Part shown: one piece after another, positions 26,173-35,492 of the stretch
Numbering within the stretch: the stretch's first letter is position 1
How the letters are laid out: the number at the start of each line of letters is the position of its first letter
NCBI GenBank assembly: GCA_904502285.1
Contig: CAJGEC010000002.1
Coordinates: 1-64,000 of the forward strand
Length of the DNA stretch: 64,000 nucleotides
From: an uncultured Alistipes sp.
Lineage (GTDB): Bacteria > Bacteroidota > Bacteroidia > Bacteroidales > Rikenellaceae
Direction of reading: 5' to 3'
Program-made: the position numbers and the translations under genes
Notes under the pieces: generated by a model
Database searches by the model: none
What the model saw: the letters and a program-made list of their open reading frames with translations, nothing else
What the model was told of the DNA's origin: nothing

Positions 26173-27621
26173 ATGTCAGCACATAACAACACCGTATCGT
26201 TAGGTACGGACTCCTTAGGCAAACTGCTTGCACGATATGCCATCCCCGCAATTATTGCGATGGCATCATCATCGCTTTACCACATCATCGACAGCATCTT
26301 CATCGGCCACGGCATCGGTGGTGCTGCGATTTCGGGTATGGCCGTGACCCTCCCAATCATGAATATTGCGTCGGCATTTGGTGCTATGGTCGGTGTGGGT
26401 GCTGCGGCACGCATCTCTATCCGCTTAGGCGAGGGCAACAAGCGTGCTGCCGAAGATATCTTGGGTAATGCCGTTCTGCTCAACATCACCCTCGGCATCT
26501 CCATAATGCTCATCTTCGTACTCTTCCTCGACCCCATCCTCATCTTCTTCTCAGGTGGCGAGGCGAGTGCCGAGACTCTGGACTATGCACGTCGCTTTAT
26601 GCGAATAATTATGTTCGGCAACATCATCACCCACCTCTACTTGGGTCTCAACGAGCAGTTGCGTGCCTCAGGCTACCCCCGTAAGGCGATGTATATTATG
26701 TTGCTCTCGATGGCTATCTGCACCATCCTCAACCCCCTCTTCATCTTTGGCTTTGGCTGGAGCATCGAGGGCTCAGCCCTGGCTACGGTGATTGCGCAGA
26801 CCATATCGCTCGGAATACAGGTCCAGCACTACACCTCCGAGAAGAACTTCTTGCGCTTCCGTCGTCGCAGTTTCCGCTTCAAGCGACATATCGTATCAGC
26901 GATTATATCTATAGGTATGGCCCCATTCCTACTCAACCTATGTGCTTCGCTGGTAACACGTTTTATGAACACCACCCTCCTGCACTATGGCGGTACAGGA
27001 GTCTATGACGTGGTTTCAACAGAGACGTTCGCAGGAAATGTGGGCGATGTATATGTGGGAGCCTACGGCATTATGAACCGTGTGATTCTGCTCTTCATTA
27101 TGGTAGCCAACGGCTTCAATCAAGGTATGCAACCTATCGTGGGATATAACTACGGCGCTAAGCAGTATGACCGTGTTATCAAGGTGCTGAAATATACGAT
27201 TATATGTGCTACGTGTGTGACTACCTTCGCCTTCTTAGTTGGCCAACTATTCCCCTATCAGGTAGCATCTGCCTTTGTGGATAGTTCGACTGGAGAGGCC
27301 GACAAGGCTATGGTCGAGGTAGTGGCACAGGGCCTTGGACTTGCTATGATGGTATTTCCATTGGTTGGTTTCCAGATAGTTGCGGGAGGTTTCTTCCAGT
27401 ATATCGGTCGTGCGCCCTTGGCGATGTTCCTCTCCACAACACGCCAGTTGCTCTTCCTCCTTCCCCTACTCCTCACCCTTGCGCCACGCTACGGTGCCTT
27501 CGGTGCTTGGATCTCGATGCCTTTAGCCGACACGCTCTCGGTGATTATCGCAATAATACTCCTCACGCTCCAGATACGCAAACTTAGACGTATGGAGCGC
27601 GACATACACTTCTCTCGCTAA
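26173..27621 (+). CDS. MATE family efflux transporter
   Basis: The 482-residue polytopic protein has about 12 membrane segments in two homologous halves. It starts NTVSLGTDSLGKLLARYAIPAIIAMASSS, typical of the family (26188 onward), and has the repeated MATE motifs, for example GMAVTLPIMNI and the second-half NGFNQGMQPIVGYNYGAK. The family exports cationic drugs or metabolites with Na+ or H+. It follows the phosphopantetheinyl transferase by 18 bp and is the last plus-strand gene of the run. Only a weak hairpin (around 27666-27682) lies after it. Confidence 0.93.
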   Translation: MSAHNNTVSLGTDSLGKLLARYAIPAIIAMASSSLYHIIDSIFIGHGIGGAAISGMAVTLPIMNIASAFGAMVGVGAAARISIRLGEGNKRAAEDILGNAVLLNITLGISIMLIFVLFLDPILIFFSGGEASAETLDYARRFMRIIMFGNIITHLYLGLNEQLRASGYPRKAMYIMLLSMAICTILNPLFIFGFGWSIEGSALATVIAQTISLGIQVQHYTSEKNFLRFRRRSFRFKRHIVSAIISIGMAPFLLNLCASLVTRFMNTTLLHYGGTGVYDVVSTETFAGNVGDVYVGAYGIMNRVILLFIMVANGFNQGMQPIVGYNYGAKQYDRVIKVLKYTIICATCVTTFAFLVGQLFPYQVASAFVDSSTGEADKAMVEVVAQGLGLAMMVFPLVGFQIVAGGFFQYIGRAPLAMFLSTTRQLLFLLPLLLTLAPRYGAFGAWISMPLADTLSVIIAIILLTLQIRKLRRMERDIHFSR

Positions 27622-27698
27622 ACTAAGCGAGAGACTCTCAACATAAGGGTCTAATCTTGATTGTACTCCTACTTTAGTGGGAGACGGGGGGGGATGCA

Positions 27699-28037
27699 CT
27701 AAATGCGGTGGGCATTCTCGCCATACCACTCATCCGAAGCATCGTCGGCACGACGCTTGTCCTCATCCGAGAGGGAGTTGAGCCACTCCATCATCTCAGT
27801 ACGTGTAGCCTCAGCCGAGGCCTTCTCGCCTGTAGAGGTCTCGTGCGTATAGCGCAAGAGGTAGTACTCCACACGCTCCTCAACACTAAGCGTATCTATA
27901 TCTTTGGTAGGAGCGATATCTGCCTCAACAACCTCGGCATGATGAATATCATTAGCTGCATCGTTGCTCTTTGGCGACAACATACCACACGCCATCGCCA
28001 TAACAGAAAGGAGTATAATTGTAATAAATCTCTTCAT
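27699..28037 (-). CDS. Small lipoprotein of unknown function (112 aa)
   Basis: The 112-residue protein has a lipoprotein signal: KRF, a hydrophobic stretch and AMAC, with Cys17 as the lipid site. The mature part is acidic. It contains a helical stretch with EERVEYYLLRY and EKASAEATRTEMMEWLNSLSDEDKR-like residues (27735-27830). I do not recognise the family. It has a well-formed promoter at 28113-28143, which supports it as real. It is convergent with the MATE gene. Confidence 0.7.
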   Translation of the reverse strand: MKRFITIILLSVMAMACGMLSPKSNDAANDIHHAEVVEADIAPTKDIDTLSVEERVEYYLLRYTHETSTGEKASAEATRTEMMEWLNSLSDEDKRRADDASDEWYGENAHRI

Positions 28038-28112
28038 AGTTAATATTGTTTAAATCCGCTATCACCCTAAAAACGAGCCATAAAGGTAGTTCTAAGAGAC
28101 GCGATATATTGA

Positions 28113-28143
28113 CAAAGTTATAACAATTTTATCATTTCTGCAA
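28113..28143 (-). promoter_or_regulatory. Promoter of the small lipoprotein gene
   Basis: On the minus strand, TAACTTTG (28113-28120) is the -7 box and TTG (28141-28143) lies 20 bp upstream. The leader would be about 70 nt long. Apart from this and the hairpin at 28247, the 286-bp gap 28038-28323 shows nothing else. Confidence 0.65.
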
Positions 28144-28246
28144 CGATACACGACTTTTTATTCTTATAGATTTTGTTCTATTGTCGTTTTTTGTGCTACT
28201 ATACAGTCTGATTTCTTGCCAAAAAGACTCTACCAATAGATATAGA

Positions 28247-28281
28247 AGAGGGTGTCCGACAGAATCTGTCAGACACCCTCT
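28247..28281 (-). terminator. Hairpin terminator between lipoprotein and C1 peptidase genes
   Basis: A 17-bp arm, agagggtgtccgacaga (28247-28263), pairs with tctgtcagacaccctct (28265-28281) with one mismatch. It lies just after the C1 peptidase stop on the minus strand. The T tail is weak, so assignment is by position. Confidence 0.7.
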
Positions 28282-28323
28282 ATCTCTATCAAGAAGGCCT
28301 CAACCTCCTCGCTAACAGCTTAA

Positions 28324-29508
28324 TTACAAACCCAACTTCTTGCGGATATCCTTAGGAAGTGCGTTCTTATTAACAATGATGTTCATTGTCTTGTAGCGAA
28401 CGAATGCCTTTGAAGCATACCAGATACCCTTATAAGTGCCAGCCTCACCCCAAGAGTTCTTAACCATATAGTACTCAGTACCATTCTGATCCTTAGCGAT
28501 ACCGTAGATAAGCATACCGTGGTCATCGGTAGTCTCCCAGTTGTCGTAAGCAATCTGGCGCTCCTCCTGAGTACACCACTTCTGAGTTGTAGGCTTAGGG
28601 GTATTCTTCTTCTCCTCCTCGGTCAAGTTGAGCCACTTAGCCATATCTGAGCCCTGGAGGTCGTTACCTGCAGCCTCCTCAGGGAGTACTGCTGTACCCA
28701 TACGAGTAAAGCCTGCCTCGCTAACGTCACTACCCCACGCTACAGTGTAGCCATTCATAATAGCGTTGTCGAATACCTCCATCAACTCGTCGATAGGGAG
28801 GTTATATGACTGAGCCCAACGCCAGTTATCAGGAATCTCGATAGCGAAAGAGGTGTAGAATGGGTGGTGAGTGTAAGAGGTCAATGATACATAGTCGTCA
28901 GCATTCAAACCCAAAGAGTCATAGAATGACTGTGGGGTGTACTCAACGCCATTGTAAGTGAACTTCTCAGGACGCTCGCCAAGATAGATGTCGTGGATAG
29001 CTGTGATAGCCTTCTTCCACAAAAGCTCACCATCAGGGCTTACCTGAAGGCTGCGGTGCTTACCCTTAGCGATAGCAGCAACTACAGCGTCGCTAACTGC
29101 TGAAAGTTCGTTGTGAACGCTAAGCTCCTTGCCATACATAACACCTGGACGCATCTCTGCCTCTGGAACAAGACCGAATGCCTCCATACCATAGATTACA
29201 TCGTAGAACGAACCACCCTGTGCAAACGATACGTCACCGTGTGTGCGAACAGCCTTCTCAGCACGATCGAGGTAGGTGTTGTGAACGATGAACATCTCCG
29301 AGAAGTCGTACTCACCCTTGCCCATACGCAAAAGCTCTGACTCGATGAATGCCAATGATGAGTAGCACCAGCAAGTACCAGCCTGGTTCTGGTTCTTGAT
29401 GCTTGTGATAGGATTCTCCTTCACTACAGAGAACTCAAGCTCAGCATCCTGTGCCATAGCACCAGTAGCAAACAACATACCGAGTGCCAAAACGAAGATT
29501 TTCTTCAT
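28324..29508 (-). CDS. C1 family cysteine peptidase (aminopeptidase C / bleomycin hydrolase-like), exported
   Basis: The 394-residue protein has a signal peptide (MKKIFVLALGMLFATGAMAQ), so it is exported. The papain-like catalytic residues are visible: Gln42 and Cys46 in NQAGTCWCYSS, His in TTDDHGMLIYG, and Asn in MVKNSWGEAG. The layout follows the aminopeptidase C / bleomycin hydrolase branch (C1B), known in the Bacteroidota. It probably trims peptides in the periplasm. It is 43 bp downstream of topA on the same strand, with no clear promoter box in that gap, so read-through from topA is possible. A hairpin follows the stop. Confidence 0.9.
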   Translation of the reverse strand: MKKIFVLALGMLFATGAMAQDAELEFSVVKENPITSIKNQNQAGTCWCYSSLAFIESELLRMGKGEYDFSEMFIVHNTYLDRAEKAVRTHGDVSFAQGGSFYDVIYGMEAFGLVPEAEMRPGVMYGKELSVHNELSAVSDAVVAAIAKGKHRSLQVSPDGELLWKKAITAIHDIYLGERPEKFTYNGVEYTPQSFYDSLGLNADDYVSLTSYTHHPFYTSFAIEIPDNWRWAQSYNLPIDELMEVFDNAIMNGYTVAWGSDVSEAGFTRMGTAVLPEEAAGNDLQGSDMAKWLNLTEEEKKNTPKPTTQKWCTQEERQIAYDNWETTDDHGMLIYGIAKDQNGTEYYMVKNSWGEAGTYKGIWYASKAFVRYKTMNIIVNKNALPKDIRKKLGL

Positions 29509-29551
29509 AGTTTAATAGTTTTAGATTGATGATTAGTATAAATTATTTATG

Positions 29552-31855
29552 TTATTTCTTGCTCTTTGCCACAATACGCTGACAGTCAGTGTAGCTAAGA
29601 CTCTCGACTTTCGTACCCTTAGGCAAGCGATAGTTCTTGCCGTTATAGGCGATATATGGGCCATACTGTCCACTCTTGACTACCATAGCACTATCCTCTG
29701 GGAAGGTGCGCAAAGGCTCTGATGCCACACGCTGCTTCTCGATAGTCTCCTTGAGCAACTCCTCGGCACGCTCGCGACTTACCGTATATGGGTCGTCACC
29801 CTTCTGCAATGAGGCGAAGGTCTTGCCGTGGCGCACGTATGGGCCGAACTTGCCGACACCAACCATCAAAGGCTCGCCATCCAAGTCACCCAAGTTGCGT
29901 GGCAAGGCGAAGAGCTCCAAGGCCTCCTCCAAGGTAATAGACTCGATAAGCTGTCCCTTCTTGAGCGAAGCAAACTGGCCCTTCTCGCCATCCTCGCTAA
30001 CAAGCTCCACCATAGGGCCATAGCGGCCAATACGAGCCTTGACCGTAAGACCTGTCTTAGGGTCTACGCCCAACACACGAGCCGACTGCACACTGCGGTC
30101 GCTCTGTGTGCCTACAGCGCCATCCACGAGTTTGTGGAATGGGTCATAGAAGTCACGAATCATATCGGTCCACGTAATCTCACCCTCGGCGACACGGTCG
30201 AACTCCTTCTCGACATTTGCCGTGAAGTGGTAATCCATAATTGAGGCGAACTGCATCTCAAGGTAGTCATTCACGACCATACCTATATCGGTTGGGGCAA
30301 GGCGATTCTTCTCCTTACCATAACTCTCCGTTACCATCTTCTCGCTAATCTTATCACCTGAGAGGGTTAGGTGAAGCACCTGACGCTTCTGGCCATCACG
30401 GTTCTGCTTAACGACATAGCCGCGGTTGATGATGGTGGTGATGGTTGGAGCGTATGTTGAAGGACGGCCGATACCAAGCTCCTCAAGACGCTTAACCAAC
30501 GCTGCCTCATTATATCGCGTAGGGGCTACGCTATAACGCTCCATAGCCGTAATGGTTGTAGGAATAACGCTATCACCGACCTCCATCTTTGGAAGGATGC
30601 CACCCTCGCTCTCGCTCTGGGCATCCTCATCAACAGACTCCGAGTAGAGGCGCATAAAGCCATCGAAACGTACCACCTCGCCCTGAGCAACGAACTGCTC
30701 CGAACGCTTCGACATATCTACGACAATGGTCGTGCGGTCCAACTCCGCTGGCACCATCTGTGATGCTACGGTACGCTTCCAGATTAGTTCGTAGAGACGC
30801 TTCTCGGCTGCTGTACCCTCAATCTCCTGACGCTCGATATATGATGGGCGGATAGCCTCGTGAGCCTCCTGAGCGCCCTTGGTCTTGGTCTTGAAGTTGT
30901 GAGGGTAAGAGTATTTAGCACCAAAGAGGCGAGTAATCTCATTCTTACACTGCGTGATAGCCATCTGTGAAAGGTTCACAGAGTCGGTACGCATATATGT
31001 AATAAGACCCTGCTCGTAGAGTTTCTGTGCCACGGACATAATCTGCGAAACACTCATACCGAGTTTACGACCAGCCTCCTGCTGAAGAGTAGATGTGGTG
31101 AATGGTGGCGCTGCAAAACGCTGTACGGGTTTCTCCTCGGCCTTAGAGATTGTGAAACGCTCACCTACGCAACTATGCAAGAAAGCCTCAGCCTCCTGGC
31201 GTGTAGCGAAGGCCTGAGAGAGAGTCGCCTTGAAGAGTGTTTTTGAGGTATCCTCCGACGAGTAGAACTGACCCACAACACGATACTGTGCCGAGGTGTT
31301 GAAGTTGATGATGTCGCGCTCACGCTCCACGATAAGGCGCACGGCAACACTCTGAACACGACCTGCCGAGAGTGCTGGACGCACCTTCTTCCACAACACG
31401 GGCGAGAGCTCGAAACCTACAAGGCGGTCTAAGACACGGCGGGCCTGCTGGGCATTCACCAAGTTAAGATCGATGGAGCGTGGATTCTCAATTGCCGCAA
31501 GGATAGCACGCTGCGTAATCTCGTGAAAGACGATACGCTTAGTGCGGTCGATAGGCAGATTCAACACCTTGGCCAAGTGCCAAGCAATAGCCTCACCCTC
31601 GCGGTCCTCATCGGATGCCAACCACACGGTCTTCACCTCGCGTGATAGGCGTGACAACTCATCAACAACCTTGCGCTTATCCTCAGGAATCTCGTAGACA
31701 GGTTCAAACTCATTCTCTATATTAATGCCGAGCCCCTTCTTTGCCAAGTCGCGGATATGTCCGAAACTCGACTTAACCATATAGTCCTTACCGAGGAACT
31801 TCTCGATGGTCTTAGCCTTAGCCGGAGACTCTACTATAACCAAATTTTCCTGCAT
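29552..31855 (-). CDS. topA: DNA topoisomerase I
   Basis: The 767-residue type IA topoisomerase relaxes negative supercoils. The Toprim domain starts at LVIVESPAKAKTIEKFLG and carries the acidic DEDREGEAIAWH motif. The active-site tyrosine lies in TYMRTDSVNLS. At the C-terminus there are repeated GKFGPYV/GRYGPMV/GQYGPYI units of the topoisomerase C-terminal repeat type. No Cys4 zinc fingers are present, unlike in E. coli. I chose the ATG at 31855 (MQENLVIVES); the GTG one codon earlier is less likely. It is followed by the C1 peptidase gene. Confidence 0.97.
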   Translation of the reverse strand: MQENLVIVESPAKAKTIEKFLGKDYMVKSSFGHIRDLAKKGLGINIENEFEPVYEIPEDKRKVVDELSRLSREVKTVWLASDEDREGEAIAWHLAKVLNLPIDRTKRIVFHEITQRAILAAIENPRSIDLNLVNAQQARRVLDRLVGFELSPVLWKKVRPALSAGRVQSVAVRLIVERERDIINFNTSAQYRVVGQFYSSEDTSKTLFKATLSQAFATRQEAEAFLHSCVGERFTISKAEEKPVQRFAAPPFTTSTLQQEAGRKLGMSVSQIMSVAQKLYEQGLITYMRTDSVNLSQMAITQCKNEITRLFGAKYSYPHNFKTKTKGAQEAHEAIRPSYIERQEIEGTAAEKRLYELIWKRTVASQMVPAELDRTTIVVDMSKRSEQFVAQGEVVRFDGFMRLYSESVDEDAQSESEGGILPKMEVGDSVIPTTITAMERYSVAPTRYNEAALVKRLEELGIGRPSTYAPTITTIINRGYVVKQNRDGQKRQVLHLTLSGDKISEKMVTESYGKEKNRLAPTDIGMVVNDYLEMQFASIMDYHFTANVEKEFDRVAEGEITWTDMIRDFYDPFHKLVDGAVGTQSDRSVQSARVLGVDPKTGLTVKARIGRYGPMVELVSEDGEKGQFASLKKGQLIESITLEEALELFALPRNLGDLDGEPLMVGVGKFGPYVRHGKTFASLQKGDDPYTVSRERAEELLKETIEKQRVASEPLRTFPEDSAMVVKSGQYGPYIAYNGKNYRLPKGTKVESLSYTDCQRIVAKSKK

Positions 31856-31882
31856 CACAATATCTTTTCTTTATACACAGCA

Positions 31883-31904
31883 AAACCTAAGTGGTGAACT
31901 TAGG
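31883..31904 (-). terminator. Short terminator after the DUF4270 lipoprotein gene
   Basis: cctaag (31886-31891) pairs with cttagg (31899-31904). On the minus strand the stem is followed by ttttg. The stem is short, so termination may be partial. Confidence 0.5.
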
Positions 31905-31939
31905 CTCGCTGATATATCATACTATTCTATTCTAACTCT

Positions 31940-33562
31940 TTAATTTACAACCGTATAGGTCAATTCCAACTTTATCGGAGCAACGACCTCTTCGCCCGAG
32001 TACATTCCATACACCGCCTGACGCTTAAAACTATAGAGCGAGTAGATCTCTGGAGCGATATAGAACCTACGCGAAGTCACCAACGACTCCTCCTTGGGCT
32101 GATAGTCAGCCGAGAACTTCTCCAAGTTCACCTTGCCCGACTCATCCACATTCTTCAACGCCAAGTTTATCAACGACTGGATGTAGTTCGATATATTGAC
32201 CTTATAACAAGCCAACGAACGGCTCAAATAGCCATCGTAATCGAGTGGCGCGTTGCTCGACTCTAAACTATAAGCATAGTCACTAATCGTAACCAACTTG
32301 TTATAGTCGGTGTACAGACCGATACGACCGAGTGCGCCATCGAGAATCTTAGCCATACCGAGAGGATCGCTGAAATTATAGTCGTAATTCGAACCCTCAA
32401 GATAGATAGACATCATCGCCTGATTCACCGATACCACAGCGTCACCCTCAGCCTCGAGTACTATGTCGGCCAACGACTGGATGAACTCGTCGGTAAACAT
32501 CACCTCTGTAACCGCTCCACCAAGACCCTCGACGTATGTCGTAGAGAGTTGCTCCTCGGTAGATGCCGAGCCTACCGTAGATGAGGCTGTATCATACTTC
32601 ACACTATTAACCGATACATTACCAGCCTTAATATCGTATGATGCTGGATTAAGGTAGAGGTTATAGATCATATAGGTAGTATCACGAATGATCGTTGGAT
32701 CCTCCTCATAGCGGCCTCGCGAGTAGAGCAAGAGTGCTGTCTTTCCCAAGTCGGTAACAAACATAGCCCCCTCCATATCGTCGGCAGGCTTGATACACAA
32801 ACCACGTACCCTATCCAAGAACTCGCGCTCGTGACCCGAAACATAGATGCTATCCTTATCCAAGGCGTAACCGCCATTGGCATCTAACTCATCCAAGAAC
32901 ATAAGGCGAGAGATATACTCCATCGTCTGGTCGGTCTCCTCAAGCAACACCTCTCTATTCGTTGGTTTCTTCATATCACCAATATATACGCCCTTCTCCT
33001 GGTTGGGGTAGGTGAACGTAAAGATAGGCTTGTCGGAGATATATGGAGTAGGGTCGAAATTGATATAGAAAGTGGTATCCTCCACCGCCGTAAGGTAGTC
33101 GTTAGAGGTGATCTCGTAGACCTCGAAGCGGTGCTTCTTTGTAGTATCCACAGCCTGATAGTCCGAGACACACAACGACAACACCATACTATCGAAGATA
33201 GGACGATAACCCCAGCCACGCTCCTTGGGGAGTGAGAGGCCAAATATCATCTGCGACATAAAGCAGGCCGTACGCTCACCATAGACAGCACTAACCTCAC
33301 GACCAAAGAAGCCCTTCTGGAGGTTTGCCGACTTTAGTGAGTCGCTACGATAGAGACGTGTGGTGACTAACGGACAATCTACCTCCTTATCACCCTCAGT
33401 GCTCTTACCCAAGGCGTAGACACGACGCCTAAGTTCCATATTTTGGTTGGTGGGAACAAACTCCTCACCCATATTGTAGTCCATCTCCGTAGTACACCCT
33501 ACACCCACAAAGGCCATAAGGAGCACCACCATAGAGAGGAGTAACAATCTACAATTCGTCAT
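31940..33562 (-). CDS. DUF4270-type lipoprotein
   Basis: I place the start at 33562, which gives 540 residues beginning MTNCRLLLLS and a clean lipoprotein signal ending VGVGC (Cys23). A longer frame to 33667 would bury this signal behind 35 residues. The mature protein is beta-rich and matches my memory of the Bacteroidota family DUF4270: MDYNMGEEFVPTNQ near the N-terminus, and TSRRFYIAPEIYSLYS then KLELTYTVVN near the end. Its role is unknown; it is probably exposed on the outer membrane. It overlaps the GT5 gene by 14 nt, so the two are translationally coupled. This pairing is common in Bacteroidales. Confidence 0.8.
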   Translation of the reverse strand: MTNCRLLLLSMVVLLMAFVGVGCTTEMDYNMGEEFVPTNQNMELRRRVYALGKSTEGDKEVDCPLVTTRLYRSDSLKSANLQKGFFGREVSAVYGERTACFMSQMIFGLSLPKERGWGYRPIFDSMVLSLCVSDYQAVDTTKKHRFEVYEITSNDYLTAVEDTTFYINFDPTPYISDKPIFTFTYPNQEKGVYIGDMKKPTNREVLLEETDQTMEYISRLMFLDELDANGGYALDKDSIYVSGHEREFLDRVRGLCIKPADDMEGAMFVTDLGKTALLLYSRGRYEEDPTIIRDTTYMIYNLYLNPASYDIKAGNVSVNSVKYDTASSTVGSASTEEQLSTTYVEGLGGAVTEVMFTDEFIQSLADIVLEAEGDAVVSVNQAMMSIYLEGSNYDYNFSDPLGMAKILDGALGRIGLYTDYNKLVTISDYAYSLESSNAPLDYDGYLSRSLACYKVNISNYIQSLINLALKNVDESGKVNLEKFSADYQPKEESLVTSRRFYIAPEIYSLYSFKRQAVYGMYSGEEVVAPIKLELTYTVVN

Positions 33563-34355
33563 AGAATCTCTTGTAATTATCGTAGACCTCTGTTTCGTCA
33601 CCCTCGACATAGTCGAGTACCTTCTTGCCACACTGCTTAGCATACTCAACAATCTCGGCATCTGCATTTGGCGAGGTCACAACAACACCATCTGCATAAT
33701 CCATAACGAAACGATAGAGATTTTGGTATGAAGGCTCCTCCAAAATCTTCATATTGCTATCCAAGATACCCTCGCCCTCAAGTTTCTGCTTGAACTCGGC
33801 GTTGAGCAAGGTGTCGAACTTATCGTCAGAGAGCGACAACACAATCTTCACATCCCTAAATAGTGGGTCGTCGTAGAAGACCTTCTTAAGGTACATAGGC
33901 ACAATAGCCGAAAACCAGCCGTGGCAGTGTACGATGGTTGGTGACCAACGCAACTTCTTAACCGTCTCCAACATACCACGTGCAAAGAAGATTGCTCTAT
34001 CGTCGTTATCCTCAAACATCTCGCCATCCTCGTTCTGCAAAACCGCACGACGTGAGAAGTAGTCGTCGTTGTCGATGAAATAGACCTGTAGGCGGGCCGC
34101 AGGGATTGAGGCAACCTTGATGATAAGCTGGTGGTCGTTATCGTTGATGATGAGGTTCATACCCGAAAGACGGATAACCTCGTGCAACTGGTTTCTACGC
34201 TCATTGATACAACCATAGCGAGGCATAAAGGTACGCACCTCACAACCTCTCTCTTGCATCTGACGTGCCATCTCAAGCGAGAGTTTCGAGAACTCCGTCT
34301 CTGGAAGATAGGGAGATATCTCCTGACAAACGTACAAAATCTTGTTTGTTGCCAT
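33549..34355 (-). CDS. Glycogen/starch synthase, N-terminal GT5 domain only
   Basis: The 268-residue protein matches the N-terminal (acceptor-side) Rossmann domain of GT5 glycogen synthases: KILYVCQEISPYLPETEFS, FMPRYGCINERR, and IVHCHGWFSAIVPMYLK. The C-terminal nucleotide-sugar-binding domain of a normal ~480-residue GlgA is absent, and the stop is followed directly by the DUF4270 gene. Half-length proteins of this kind are common in Bacteroidales, so it is probably not a recent truncation. The classic KTGGL-type start motif is replaced by PETEFSKLS. Whether it makes glycogen is uncertain; a partner subunit or regulator role is possible. It has its own promoter at 34377. Confidence 0.82.
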   Translation of the reverse strand: MATNKILYVCQEISPYLPETEFSKLSLEMARQMQERGCEVRTFMPRYGCINERRNQLHEVIRLSGMNLIINDNDHQLIIKVASIPAARLQVYFIDNDDYFSRRAVLQNEDGEMFEDNDDRAIFFARGMLETVKKLRWSPTIVHCHGWFSAIVPMYLKKVFYDDPLFRDVKIVLSLSDDKFDTLLNAEFKQKLEGEGILDSNMKILEEPSYQNLYRFVMDYADGVVVTSPNADAEIVEYAKQCGKKVLDYVEGDETEVYDNYKRFYDEL

Positions 34356-34376
34356 AATAACAATATTTTACCTATA

Positions 34377-34405
34377 CAAAGATAGTAAATTTTTTACAAA
34401 ATCAA
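34377..34405 (-). promoter_or_regulatory. Promoter of the GT5/DUF4270 pair
   Basis: On the minus strand, TATCTTTG (34377-34384) is the -7 box and TTG (34403-34405) lies 18 bp upstream, inside the last codons of queA. The ATG of the GT5 gene is at 34355. Confidence 0.6.
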
Positions 34406-35443
34406 CATCGCATCACCATAAGTGCCGAAGCGATAACCCTCCTTAGCGGCAATCTCATAGGCCTGCATAACGAGGTCGTAGCCACCATACGCTGCAACCA
34501 TCATCAGCTGGGTTGAGTATGGCAAGTGGAAGTTCGACACAAAGGCATCAGCAGAGGTAAACTGGTATGGGTGGAAGATGAACTTATTTGTCCAACCCTC
34601 CATAGGCTTAAGCATACCTCCCACAGAGACCGCAGTCTCCATAGCACGCATAACGGTAGTACCGATAGCTACAATCTTGCGACCATCACGCTTCGCCTTA
34701 TTGATAGTCTCAGCCGCCTCCTCAGTGACGAAGAACTGCTCAGAGTCCATCTTATGCTTCGACAAATCCTCAACATCTACGGTACGGAAATTTCCAAGGC
34801 CCACGTGAAGGGTGATGAACGCACGGTCGATACCCTTAATCTCCATACGCTTCATAAGGTGCTTCGAGAAGTGAAGACCTGCCGTTGGAGCCGCCACAGC
34901 GCCCTCCTTCTCGGCATAGATGGTCTGATACCACTCAGCATCCTCTGGCTCGACCTTCTCTCTAACCCAGCGTGGGAGTGGAGTCTCACCGAGGTTATAG
35001 AGCGCCTCCTTGAACTCCTCGTAAGAGCCATCATACAAGAAACGCAGAGTACGACCACGAGAGGTGGTGTTGTCGATAACCTCGGCACCCATAAGTTCGT
35101 CATTACCGAAAAATAGCTTATTACCGATACGTATCTTACGTGCTGGATCTACCAAGACATCCCACAAACGCAACTCTCGGTTGAGCTCTCGGAGCAAGAA
35201 AATCTCGATATCGGCACCCGTCTTCTCCTTACAGCCCTGGAGGCGTGCAGGGAATACCTTGGTGTCGTTAAACACAAACATATCCTTCTCGTCGAAGTAC
35301 TCGATAATATCCTTAAAGGTGCGGTGCTCGATCTCGCCTGTTGAACGGTGAAGGACCATAAGTCGGGCATCGTCACGGTTTACCGTAGGATACTTAGCAA
35401 TCATATCCTCGTTAAACTCAAAGCCATACTGAGATAACTTCAT
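34394..35443 (-). CDS. queA: S-adenosylmethionine:tRNA ribosyltransferase-isomerase
   Basis: The 349-residue QueA is full length. It transfers the ribosyl part of SAM to 7-aminomethyl-7-deazaguanine in tRNA, giving epoxyqueuosine. The N-terminus has the typical KYPTVNRDDARLMVLHRSTG, followed by DMFVFNDTKVFPARLQG. The centre has TAGLHFSKHLM and ITLHVGLGNFRTV. The end has SNFHLPYSTQLMMVAAYGG. It is the last gene of the minus-strand series YfhO-ftsX-DUF3098-uppP-truB-queA, an order seen in other Bacteroidota. There are 49 bp between it and truB. Confidence 0.97.
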   Translation of the reverse strand: MKLSQYGFEFNEDMIAKYPTVNRDDARLMVLHRSTGEIEHRTFKDIIEYFDEKDMFVFNDTKVFPARLQGCKEKTGADIEIFLLRELNRELRLWDVLVDPARKIRIGNKLFFGNDELMGAEVIDNTTSRGRTLRFLYDGSYEEFKEALYNLGETPLPRWVREKVEPEDAEWYQTIYAEKEGAVAAPTAGLHFSKHLMKRMEIKGIDRAFITLHVGLGNFRTVDVEDLSKHKMDSEQFFVTEEAAETINKAKRDGRKIVAIGTTVMRAMETAVSVGGMLKPMEGWTNKFIFHPYQFTSADAFVSNFHLPYSTQLMMVAAYGGYDLVMQAYEIAAKEGYRFGTYGDAMLIL

Positions 35444-35492
35444 ATCTTTTCAAAAAAAACAATTAACAATCAATATATATACGTAAAAATCT

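Noticed and set aside
27686..27693. A run of eight G that could vary in length (phase variation)
   Set aside because: It is between two convergent stop codons, outside any promoter or coding region, so a length change would have no clear effect.
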